DNA from: Membranipora membranacea
Lineage: Eukaryota > Bryozoa > Gymnolaemata > Cheilostomatida > Membraniporidae
Assembly (NCBI GenBank): GCA_914767715.1
Contig: OU612070.1
Span: forward strand, 8,077,501 to 8,141,500
Reading direction: 5' to 3'
Length of the DNA: 64,000 bases
Shown here: positions 12,601 through 23,800 of the stretch, piece after piece
Layout: each line of letters opens with the position of its first letter
Position numbering within the stretch: position 1 is the first letter of the stretch
The notes under the pieces: model-generated
What the model saw: only the letters and a program-made list of their open reading frames with translations
Told to the model about the DNA's origin: nothing
Database searches by the model: none
Made by a program: the position numbers and the translations under genes

Positions 12601-15600
12601 GTGATGATGTCATTATGTTAAACAAGTGACAAAATATAATGTCACCATGTCACTTAGTTCATTGATATCATTTTCCTTATCTTGACAATCAGTTTCTGCA
12701 AATTTGCTCATTAGGTGACCATTCTGAGATTAAAGCCTCAATCAGTTATGTTTGAGCACTACAGAATGCAAAGGACATAGATTTCCTAGACTTTCAGCAA
12801 CAGATTAAGATGCTATATCCAATGTCACCAAAATGAAACACCTCTTGGAAATATTATCGATGGAGCGTTGTATAGGATTTTGTGCACAGCTACTTTAATA
12901 GCCTTCTCTTTTTTAAATGCTATGTGCACATTGTAATATACCCCTCTGTACTTCTGTCTTAGATACCTGGGGGATATTTTGCCAAAAGAGATTGTCGATG
13001 CATCAAAGATACCCGAAAATAACAGTATTATCACTATCGCCAACGGCATCATCAGAGCATGGGAATTATACGGTCAGAAGCAGTGAGTAGGCCTACTGAT
13101 TTAGTTAGGTGAACCAAACCATAGCCAATGTGTTGGCTCTGATCGAAGAGCCAATCGGCCTGCCAATTAGAGCCAACCCGTCTGCTACCAAACCATATTC
13201 AGACAAACTATAGAAACAAGTTACCTTCATTGAACCATTTAATAAAACTGAATGTATCTGTGGATGAAAGCACAGATATTAGGGGATAATATGCACAAAG
13301 TATACACCAACAAAGAAAAATAAGGATAGTTGTAGGAGTTGTCTACTTGCAGTACCATTTCAACAAAAGGAAAAAAACTTCCTAAAGACCAACAGCTGTC
13401 ATTCATATCAATAACTTCGATTGATAGTTTGATAATTGATTTGTTCCCAAAAGCCCTCATGATTTAACTGAATGCTTGGCAGAGAAATGTTCTAGTAAGA
13501 GGTGGGCTTCTCTTGTTGAATTTGAATGCTGGTCAGTATGGCGGTTGAACCTTCTTAGTTATATCTTATTTTTCCCAATAGAATGCAGAGTGCATCTTTG
13601 GAATCCAGATACACAAACAGTGTTCACTGTCTTTTTTTTGCTCAGAGCTGTTGTGCTGATAGTCATGTCAGAAGGAGAGAATAATTTTGCTGACATAAGA
13701 AGGATACAGTATGAGATAGTCAAACTGAACCGCGAGGTCAAGGTCGTAGCTAGAACAGCTGAGGCTATGAGAACATGTGCCTCAAAGGATGACGATAAAA
13801 GACTGATAGTGTGAGTAAAAACTTATCACTTCTCCTGTTTAAACTTGTCATTCTTCACATCATGCTGAAGCAAGTTTCTGATCTGAGCTCTAACTCTGTG
13901 TTGGAAAAGGGCAGGGTGATGCAACTCCAATGTTCTGCATAAGTGACTTATCCCAAACTCCCTCTGGACATAATTCCAAATTTATTTCTGAAAGTTTGAA
14001 GGCTTTAAGGGGATAATGATATATTTTTTGAATCTTTTGGTTTGGAGATATCTGTATTTGATTTGTGATGCTACTGAGGGGATGAGGCTATAGTTAAATA
14101 TTTAATGTATTGTGATTATACATATTTCAGACATGCCAAATTCTATACTGGACCCTACTAACCGCTTCACCAACTGCCCCGTAAACGCAAGTTAGGACTC
14201 ACATAATTGTAACTCTCTCTTAACTTAAGCATTTCATATCATATCTTGTTCAGTCGTGATATAGTAAAATAACTTTGACCCTCCTTTCTAACAGTAACAA
14301 AACTCCAAATGTTCTCATGGAATCATTTGAGAGCTTTGTATTCCTCACTCGGTATCTTTATATATAATTGATGGTTCTATCCTTATAGTGACGGGAAGGA
14401 GGTTGCTCTGGTGTACTTCCGCACATATTACTCACCTGACCAATACTCTGATGAGAGCGACTGGGGAGTACGACTGATTATAGAACAATCTAAGGCTATG
14501 AAATGTCCCTCCATCCAGTATCAACTAGCAGGTAGGCTAGTACCCTAGAGAGTTAATGTTAGCCAGTTAGGGGGTTACTCGATGTACCTAGCATTTAATT
14601 TTGGGTTAACCAAAAGAGTCTTCAATTTATGAACCTCCGATTTCAGTTTCTGATCAGTTTGTGATCCGGTGTATGACTTATTCTTGTAGGAAGTAAAAAG
14701 ATACAGCAGGACTTGGCCAGGCCTGGAGTTGTAGAAAGATTTCTTGATAATGAGAAGTCAGGACGTATCAGGACTAGCTTTGTGGGACTGTACTCACTTG
14801 AAGAGGCAAGAGATAAATGTTTCTATAACCTTGAAGGCATTTAATTCTCGAGATGTGATGATAATTCTAATCGTCTCTGAGTGATACATCATTTCAGTGT
14901 CACATTCCAGGGCCATTTTGTCATGCTTAGTTGATAACATTACAGTGAATCATTCTTTCTCCCTCCTCCGGTCCCCGTTAGGAGTACCAGAAGTTTGTCA
15001 TCTCATTGTTAAATTGGTTTCTTCTGTAGAATCCTGATATAATAGAGAAAGCATTGCAGTCTCCTGAGAACTTTGTCCTCAAGCCTCAACGTGAAGGTGG
15101 AGGTGAGTCTCATTGCTTATCTCTGTCAACGTCGCCATCATTAATACCTTTATATGTATGCACCCCACATGTCCTCTCATGATAACCAGGCCCTCCCTCA
15201 ATGAAGTGCTTTATGTATACTTATGTGTTCTCTCATGGTTTTGGGGTAAAACAGTACAGCTGAAAGTGTATCTTTCATATTCTTGTTCAGATTTGGCTCT
15301 TGCTAGATCATTTGGGAAAGTTCGCATTACATTGCATTCGGAATTGTTCCCTCTCCGCTGATGTGCCACGGTTTATCAGCGGCCTAACAGTGGGAGGCAG
15401 TAATTCCGAACACAGACAAAATGGATCAAACTTAATCAGGGCTATTGCCGATCATTAAATTTCCACGCTGCAGTTTGGCCGAGCCATGATGTATACTCAT
15501 GTCATGCTGTGGTAATTTTACAAACTTAGAATAAATGAAATCATTTAAAAAGCCGCAATCCTGAGCACACCAGAGTTTTTATTGGATCTCAGTAGAGGTC

Positions 15601-16611
15601 GTGTGATAAGTTTTGCTCTCTTATTACATATAATCGACATGCTGTTGTTTAACTAATATAAATCCTAGAAGTTTGACATTTGGTTGGTAATCCAAATGAC
15701 GACCTTTATGGAAAAAGGTTCTAATGTCAGTGACTTTTCATATATATTCAGGCAACAATTTTTATGGCGAGGACATTGTTCCAAAGCTGAAGGAGATTTG
15801 CGGCACATCAGAAATGGACGCCTACATTCTAATGGACCGAGTCCGACCGCCGGCCCAGTATAACTGTAAGCTGACAGGAAGTGACACATCAAACTCCAAC
15901 TGTACTTGTACATCTACTGTCAGCGAACTCGGGATATACGGCACTGTCATCGGGTAAGTGGTATCAATGTCTATCATTTTTTCGTAATGTCTGTCTGTCT
16001 TATAAGCCTTGCACATAAATTTTGTGGCCAACTGCTTCCATCTTTTTCACTGGCTAGACTGTTTCATGAAAATAAACTCATTCTAGATTTGCTGTCATAT
16101 TGCTGGCCGTAGTTTAGAAAAAGTGACAGGGGAGGTAAAAATCTAATGCAAGCCCAAAACATCACAGCAATTTAGGTCAAATATATAGCCAAAGGAAATC
16201 CGAAAGGTGCTGTTTATGACATGGATTATTCAATTAATTTGTTTTGAGGCCACCTTATTTAGCTTTCTAGGGGAGGCAGTGTCCCTGGAAAGCTAAATAA
16301 GGTGCCAAAGAAAGTGCCTCCCTGCCTTCCCTAAAACTACAGGCGAATATGGATTATGATTTGTTGAGCACTTTTGTGCTGACTGGCAATACCAATTATT
16401 CAGAATATAAAAAAGCTAACACTCTTGTTGCTTTCCCTCTTGCAGGTCCTCCGATGAAATAATCGAGAATAATACAGCTGGTTACCTACTGCGTACCAAG
16501 GCTGAGAAGACTAACGAGGGAGGGTTCTATGTAGGACATTCATCTATAGATACTCCTCAGCTCCTCACTGATAGAGATATGATCAGCTTCCTCAGCAACA
16601 AATCAGCGTAG
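6619..16611 (+). CDS. GSS: Glutathione synthetase, 11 exons
   Basis: Glutathione synthetase joins gamma-glutamylcysteine and glycine with ATP in the cytosol, the last step of glutathione synthesis. Coding exons: 6619-6715, 10614-10797, 11716-11791, 12334-12470, 12963-13082, 13646-13810, 14389-14531, 14690-14805, 15030-15102, 15752-15953 and 16446-16611. They sum to 1479 nt or 492 aa (human 474). Family landmarks in order: FTARLW, FRSDYMYQL, IELNTIASS (metal and nucleotide site), the VDGKEVALVYFR strand, QLAGSKKIQQDLARPG, FVLKPQREGGG (glycine-rich loop over ATP), YILMDRV, SELGIYG and GYLLRTK near the end. Phases match at every junction. The intron after 14805 uses a GC donor. The first exon encodes only 32 residues and is followed by a 3.9-kb intron full of repeats. 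The gene looks intact. Confidence 0.96.
7650..7986. mobile_element. MITE with CACTA-type inverted ends, copy 1
   Basis: The element is 337 bp long. It begins CACTAGGGTTCCATGGGT and ends with the inverse, ACCCATGGAACCATAGTG, a terminal inverted repeat of about 18 bp with one mismatch. The flanking triplet is AAT on both sides, consistent with the short target duplication of CACTA (CMC/EnSpm) elements. It has no coding capacity. A related copy lies at 10024. A tRNA-like segment sits inside it on the minus strand. Confidence 0.75.
7755..7843 (-). repeat. tRNA-like segment inside the MITE
   Basis: Read on the minus strand it starts GGCGGCGTGGCTGAATGG, which fits a tRNA 5' end with an A box (TGGCTGAATGG), and it contains GGGTTCAAGTCC, which fits a B box. 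The spacing between the boxes is long, as in class II (Leu/Ser-like) tRNAs. No convincing anticodon arm can be folded by eye, so I treat it as a Pol III promoter-bearing repeat module, not a working tRNA gene. Confidence 0.55.
8583..8870 (+). mobile_element. tRNA-derived SINE-like element
   Basis: A tRNA-like head at about 8587-8662 contains GCTCAGTTGTTTAGAGTGC, resembling a D-arm and A box, and GGGTTCGAATCCTG, a B box. A unique body of roughly 200 bp follows, ending in an AT-rich tail near 8870. No second copy was seen in this window, so the ends are approximate and SINE status is inferred from the head alone. Confidence 0.45.
10024..10345. mobile_element. MITE with CACTA-type inverted ends, copy 2
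   Basis: Second copy of the element at 7650, in the same orientation and 322 bp long. Its ends are CACTATGGTTCCATG and CATGGAAACATAGTG. Flanking triplets are AAG on the left and AAT on the right, so the AAT duplication has one change. The internal tRNA-like module keeps its B box (GGGTTCAAG on the minus strand), but its 5' A-box half is partly deleted compared with copy 1. Confidence 0.72.
16248..16306. repeat. Short perfect-stem hairpin in GSS intron 10
   Basis: CACCTTATTTAGCTTTC is followed about 20 bp later by its inverse, GAAAGCTAAATAAGGTG. A related but decayed sequence (AAGCTAAATAGAGTGGCC) is seen near 62221, so this may be a small palindromic repeat family. Confidence 0.55.
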
Positions 16612-17873
16612 TTAGGCTCCCGGGGGGCCGTTGGACGGTGGGGGGGGCTCAGACTAGGCTCCCAGAGGCTCATCCTTCCTCCTTCTAGGTCATTGATTCA
16701 GCACTATGGACAATCCCAGCAACTACAAGTCTTAACTGCCTACATGTTATGTTGACCTTGACATTTATGTAAGGGCAAAACTGCTTACTGAAGTAAGAAT
16801 TTCTTTGGCCTCTATTTTAATTTGCAACAATTTTTAGTTTAAAAAAAGTTTGAGGTGATGGTTTTGCATGGCCTTCCTTTTCATTTCTTTTATGCCATGG
16901 CCATCACGGTGTAATCATTTCCCTACGATAGTTTGCAGGATATATTTTGTATACCATGCATGCTGTATCTCAATCGTTAGCCTATTTTATGAAGAGATCT
17001 TCGTCTGGATATTTGTTCCATGTTTCCAATATCAGCACAAAGAGTTGCGAATTCAATCAAAAATCTATTGAAGGAATCAAGCGAGTTCGCTGTTAAGAGT
17101 GATGCAATCTTAGTTCTTCTTTGAAAATAAATTATCGCGGGTATTTTTTTTTAAACCCACAATACTGTGTTACAGAGGAAGATTATAATTTAACAATACA
17201 CACCAGAAGATAGAATTGTTACAGTGTTTGATCTTATTGAAGCAGGATATGAAACCTAGCTTTTCTGTCTAGACATGTTTACTGGGCTCATCAATGGAGG
17301 AAGGTTTTGTCATTTCACACTATAACTATCCCATCTATCCCTCCGCCACCACAGAAGGAACAAACTTGTTCTACTCTGGACAGCTTGATCACTTTAGTTT
17401 TTATTGAAGTTTGGGATATCTCTGTTCTTCTTGTGTTAGTCCTCAGGTCAGGGCATTGTCATCGTTGACAATTTTCTTTAATTTCCATATTAGATTGTAC
17501 AATGCGATCATTGTACACATTTTACGTGGGTGCTATGAGAGGTCAACAACGCATGTGATCATTAGGATTCAGCTTCTCCTAGTTGATTAGTGAGCTTTTG
17601 TATTTTTGGTTTTTGACAATGCCCTTGGTTAAAACCCTGAATGTAGGGAGTGTTTTGTCTGACCGGAGAAGCATAATAACCTTACAAAAAGGAAGTAGAT
17701 TTTTGTTGACTCTTTAAAGCACAGCTTAAGATCTCTAAGCGCAGTGTTGTATTACTTTGACAACACAATAGCGCACAAAATAACATGTTAGTATAAAGTA
17801 ATATGAAGTAATTCTGGTTTGTTATTGAGACAGAGAAGTGAACGCTGCACAAGGGTATCTTAGCTGTCACAAA
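16612..17873. other. Spacer between GSS and receptor gene A
   Basis: No exon was seen in this 1.26 kb. It includes the GSS 3' UTR and the promoter of gene A. Two imperfect palindromes stand out: TGTACAATGCGATCATTGTACA-type symmetry near 17496-17518, and an inverted pair AGGGCATTGTCA / TGACAATGCCCT near 17453 and 17616 that encloses about 150 bp and may be a small foldback element. Confidence 0.5.
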
Positions 17874-20800
17874 ATGGCACTAGGAACAGGCGATTCTGCT
17901 GATCTTCTGTGCATTTTGTTGACTTTCTTCATATCCGGTAAGATTGTTTGTGATAACATTTCTTAATGTAGCCACAGCATCCATTAGTTTGTCATCATTT
18001 GACTGAAATTTGTCATTGTTTTACTGAAACGCTTTCTTGCAAAATGAAAAGATACAGCATACAGTAGTGCGCATACCACTACACAACACACAAGTCTACA
18101 GCTAGAAACCATGTGTCAAGCGCTGTTTTGAGGCCTTCTCCAGTACAACCTCCTCCTCGCCGTCCCCAGCATGAAGCCAACCCTGTGTGTTTATGAGCAT
18201 CTCAATCCATCTCTTTTAATCAATTGCGCTCAAATATCATCATATAGAATTCTTTGTTTAGAAATAATGTTTATTCACATTGATTTTTGCTTCATAACTA
18301 CAAAATATAGTTCGATAGGGTGAACTTTGGCAAGCTCTTTTTGAACATTACAAAATAAAGTACAGTTGTAAAATACCCTTAACCAGTGGTTCCTACATAT
18401 TGTAGCAGCGGGTGAATTGTGTATACCCACAAATGAGTGAAGCAAAAGTGGAGAACTGAGGCTACCATACACATTCCCCAACCATGAACCCAACCATCCA
18501 ACCAACCGCCCAACATGTAATCAGACAGGCAAACTTTGCCTGCCATTGTACTCCTTTGTTCACCAAACAAAATGCCTTTTGTGATACAAGTCTCATAGCT
18601 GTCTTGGGACATGTTTGAAGACAGAATCCCAGACATCGGCCCCCAGGGCCTATCCAACAGGGTATTTCAAAACTGTACTTTATTTTGAAATGAATGAAAT
18701 TAAGGATAAATGGCCTTCACGTACAGAAAACTAAAGAAACCCTTTGTTACGAGGCAGGACAGTATGTGTATCATCAGGGAGTTTAGGGCGTATGTCCCTG
18801 GCTCTGCTGGCCCATTATTGTCATCATCATCTTTGAAGCAGAGAGAGTTATCTTCTCTGGTTACAGGATTTTTGACCCATAGTACTCATGCTGCTTCTTA
18901 TACCCATACCACTACCATTTATGTCCATTGAAAGACCCATTATAAATGCTTATGAATATAATTGGTACTCAAACAAAAGGGAAAAGACAAGACACATGAA
19001 TCTAAGTGTTAATGTGCGTTTTGCTTTGATAGGTTTCGGAGAATTTAGTTTTGTGTATGAGGAACCCCGCCCATACACCGCTTTATGTGCTTGCATTTAT
19101 GTAACAGTACTTTGTGTAGATTAGGTTTATCAGGTATATTGTATTCTGTCCCTGCAACAATATAACATTGTGCTCCAAATCATTGTCTCTGTAGCATTTC
19201 AGTTAAAAAGCTAGCGGTTCATAATACAAAGCTATGGGGCGTGGGGAGATGGAAGAACAAATAATATATGTAAATACTGGATTTTACGTTCTTCATACAT
19301 ATAATACATTAGCCAAAGAAAAGACCCTCTTTTACCTGGTACTGAGCAATTACATAGCAAATTCTTTGTCCCATATTGTATGCGCTAGTTGCCGATCATT
19401 GTTTGAATCTTACCAGGTCAAACACTATCACTACCATGTGTTTGGACAAACAACACAGGGAGACTGATACCACTGATCTCAGGTGATATAACAGCAGTGA
19501 CTGTAAGCTCTGAGGCTGAGTGTAGAGATCACTGTATGAATCAGACATCATTTATCTGTGCTGCCGTTAACTACAGACTCAGTAATAACAGCTGTGAGCT
19601 GCTGACTGAGAATAATGAGACTGCTACGGCGGAGACAACTAAAATGGAATGGATATACTTCATCAGGCCATTGTGCGCAGGTAGGTCAATAAGGGGTTAA
19701 GATCCTAATTTTCATATCATTTCTCACCATATAAAGGAAAATTTCAATGTGTCTGATTTGAGTCTGCAATTTTCATTCATCTCTGTAAACTGCTCACTAT
19801 GCCTTTCTAGATTAAATGGACCGATCAATTATCTGTCCATAATACCACAGCCAATGCATTGAATATGAACTGTGGGCATGCTAACCTCGTGCCACAACTG
19901 ACAGATAAGATCGAGATGCTATGTTCTATAACAGGTATATGGTTCCCATGGATTGCACAGCGGGGTAGCTACGATGGAGGCACTGATGATTTAATAGTAG
20001 AAGAAAATATACCGTCTCTAAGAGGTTGTATGGATGAGTGTATGAAGACCTCTCCTACACAGAATAGCTGTGACTCCATAGTCATATCTAATACAGAGCA
20101 GCAGGGAAAGTGTATGCTGAGTGAGCACACAATGGTGAACAAAACACAAACCTCTGAAGCAAACACAGTGTATACATATTTCAACAGACCATATTGGTAC
20201 AGAGGTGATTTTATATACGACACTATTGAACAAAACTGTCTTCATTCTTGAAGTGAAACACGACGAAGAAATAAGCTACTGGTAGTCTGTACTATCTTTT
20301 ATTTTTGAAGGCATGTCATTGATTTGGTTCAGAGGCACTCTGGTCCAGCAAATATATATTCAGGTTTTAAATATGTCAGGGAATTATAACTTATATGTCT
20401 TTTAATTCTAGGAGATTCACCTGGTGTTTCCGGGAGTAATGACCTGACCAATAGAAGTAATATTGGCTTAAAACTCTTTGCATTTGAAAGTGCAACAATC
20501 AAGACGGCAGGATATTTGATAGGATGGCAGTATTATCTCAAGGCAGTACCTGTCCAGTGTAGCGGAACATCATATGTTAGCATATTTGGCGTGCGTTCAA
20601 GAACGGACGGAAGATACGAGCTTGTAGAATCAACGCTGCTTAAGCCTGTTGAAGAACAAAAAAGTGGAATTAACTACCAGTTTATACAAAACAGATCAGT
20701 ACAAGTTAGAAAAGATGATGTAGTTGCAGTGTTTACTGTAGGGTGTGGTAATAAGGATGCGAAGCACATTGTATCTGTTGAATATGGAGGATCTGATGGA

Positions 20801-23800
20801 GTCCATAGAAGTGATAATAGAATCACCAATATTAAACCAACACACACCTTCCTAAGACTTGACACTGATAAAGCAAAAGTCTCTATCAAGGCCTACACAG
20901 CAGGTCAGTAGTCTGAACTGTATGACAGTCTGTCACTTGTAAACCATTATTTAACAAGTCTGAGCCAACCTCTCTGTGTGAGTGATATAATTATCTATAA
21001 CTGCTGTTAAGCTGTTAATCACTGTCAGCATTCAGGGGATGTCACAACTTACAAGATGTGGTGGTAGACTGATATCTGAAGCCATTTTTAAGTTGTTTGG
21101 CAAATATAACTTTGATGTAATTTCCCTGAATCTTTTATTAAGGGAACAACTCTATACATACATGAAATCTTCAGTGATGGTTTCTGTTATTTAGGTTTTG
21201 TAAAGCTGGATAACGTCTCAACGAGCTCCCACCAAGGCCTGAAACATGGACAGCTACAAATACAGATAAGTCCACAAAATCTCCCCAACTCACAGCTTGG
21301 AGCAGTCATCTACAACATTACCTGCTATCCAGCTGGCTCTGAACCATCTAACCTTTCAGCTTGTCGAGAGAAGCATGTACCTGTTGGTACAACTGAACTT
21401 ATTCTGAACGGTCTAGATATCACCAGACGATACTATGCTGTTGTGAAAGTTGTACGAAACTTTAATGGAGAAGAGCTAATTGAAGAAGATGAAAAGGAAA
21501 CTAAAGTCTTTTGTGCAGGTCAGGCGTTACAATTGATGATTATAATTGTAATTTTTGGTAAATGTGATAATAATTTTTTCCTTCATTCATAAATATATAG
21601 CTGACACGCGATAGTGTCATCTAGTTTTACCAGTTTTACCAGAAACAGTATTAGGAAAAATATGATTGTCCCAAGCTTATATACTAGTATTGACCATAGA
21701 ATTAGTATTATTAATATTACGTATATGGTATTGACACAGCTAGCATTTACTCATATAGAAATATTACAGCTTTGCCTCCTTCCTTCCCATTTATAACTAC
21801 ATTTCCATACCAAGTTTGCCTTCTTATTCATTGTTGTACTATTTTTTCAGTGCGGAGCAGATTAATGCGAGAAGAAGTGAATCTGAATATTTTTGATATC
21901 ACCGATACAACGGCTTCTGTGAATATTTCTTTCACCAACAACACAATACTGGTGAGTGTTCATTGAATGGGTTTTGCTCTCGAATGATTGCCTGTAGTGT
22001 ATCATGTCATATTTGGCATTTAGCACCTTGAAACCGCTTTGTTTAATCATAATTCAAAATTTTAGTCTATGAAATTTGTAACTTGGTACCTGGTCCTTGC
22101 CCTTTCTTTGACTTTTAATCTCATTCTCACAATTAAAAGTGTTGACCACAGTTACTTATCTATTTCAAACTGATGCTTTTGTCATGACCACAAGTTTTGC
22201 TGTTTTACAAATGTTGCAGTCAACTACAAATGCTGAAATTTTGACCTCAGTTGTTGCAATCAACCACAACAATTTCAATCACAACTTCCATTGTTCGATT
22301 AGCCACAATTGTCGTAATATTTTCGAAATAAACTGCAACAGATGTCTATGCCAGAAAACCCAATTTCACAAATGTAGCATTTCATTTATGTTAAATTACG
22401 GCAACTGTCAAATTTCCTGATACATGACAATTATGGTTGGTCAAAATTGTGACTACTATGGCGGATTGCGACAGCTGTGGTTGAAATTTCGAATAATCTT
22501 GATTGAATGCGACAGAACTGAAAATTGGAATATTTGCGGTCACGATAGTGGTCCCAGTTAAAGTTGATTTTTTTTAGGATAATGATGAATGTGCTGCCAA
22601 TGTCACTGTTGAGCATCAAGGGACCAACACTACATTTCTAGCAAATGGGTCCGATCCAATAAGACTGGAGGTTGACAAAACATTGATCTACACTTTCACC
22701 ATGTATCTGAGACTAGCTGATGGACATGAGATGATTTACTGGGAGGGGGAACTTGATCTTACACCACCATCTGTAATAAGTGGAAGTAAGGACATCTAAG
22801 CAGGAATAGTGGCCTGAATGTGTATTGAATACGTGTTACTATTTTTCCAGTTAAAATGATGTAAGTAACTGCCTAAACGGCCTCCCTGATTTTCGAACCT
22901 TTTTGGTTTATGAATACCTACCAAAATATTCATATCTCAGACAGATAATATCCTCAATAAAGCCGGTAGCTGTGCCTGTCTGGTGAATTGAGACCATATA
23001 CGCTATTTGTGTCTGTTTGTTTTGTGTAGCTACACCTGCTCCGGTTATGAGAGATCCCCCTCTTCACCCAGCTGCTGTAATAGTACCGATCCTTGTCTTA
23101 CTGGTCATTGCTGTAGCTTTACTGGGTGTTTTCTTCTACAGACGCAGAAATTCAGACAGGTGACTAGGAGTTTTACTCATATCATCCGGTTTTGTTTTTC
23201 GTGGGATAAAAACCAAATGTGACCTGAAAAACAGCAGGCCCAAGCCTCAAGCCGTACATCATCATTGTTTTTTTTGTAATATCAATATGCAAATTTCTTA
23301 ATTAAATTTTTACGATACAATTTGTGTATTAGAGCAGTGTAATAACTCAAAAGGCCGTTTGACATCAGCTGTTTTGCATCCTAATTAGATTTTTGTTGTT
23401 TGTGTGGTTGCTTCAGAAGAAGTGGAAACTCAATAAAAGACAAGCTTGACAACTCCCAAGAAACAGGAAATTCGAATCTTGCACTGGAACCAGGGAACTT
23501 GGAACAAAACTCTCAGCTGGAACCAGGTAATAATTCAATTTGTCTGATGAACATTTGAAACTGAACATGTAAGGATCAAGAAATAATTTATATAGTGTAA
23601 TATATATTACAATTTTGTTACTAAAATCACGAAAAAAAAGATATCAGTTTTAGGCAAATGTTACACCCTGTTCACCCTTGCTATTAACGATTGCTCTTTA
23701 TAGAAATTTTGATTTTGAGAGAGGACTACAAAACATCACCACTTACATTGTTTACAAATAGCTAACTAACTTTTGTCACTAAAATTAAACATATACAGTG

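Noticed and set aside
22139-22420. Asn/His-rich open frame in the intron between exons 6 and 7 (also near 38000 and 56955)
   Set aside because: It lies in a duplicated intron with repeated AACCACAA words. The frame is not kept open in gene B and no splice signals surround it.
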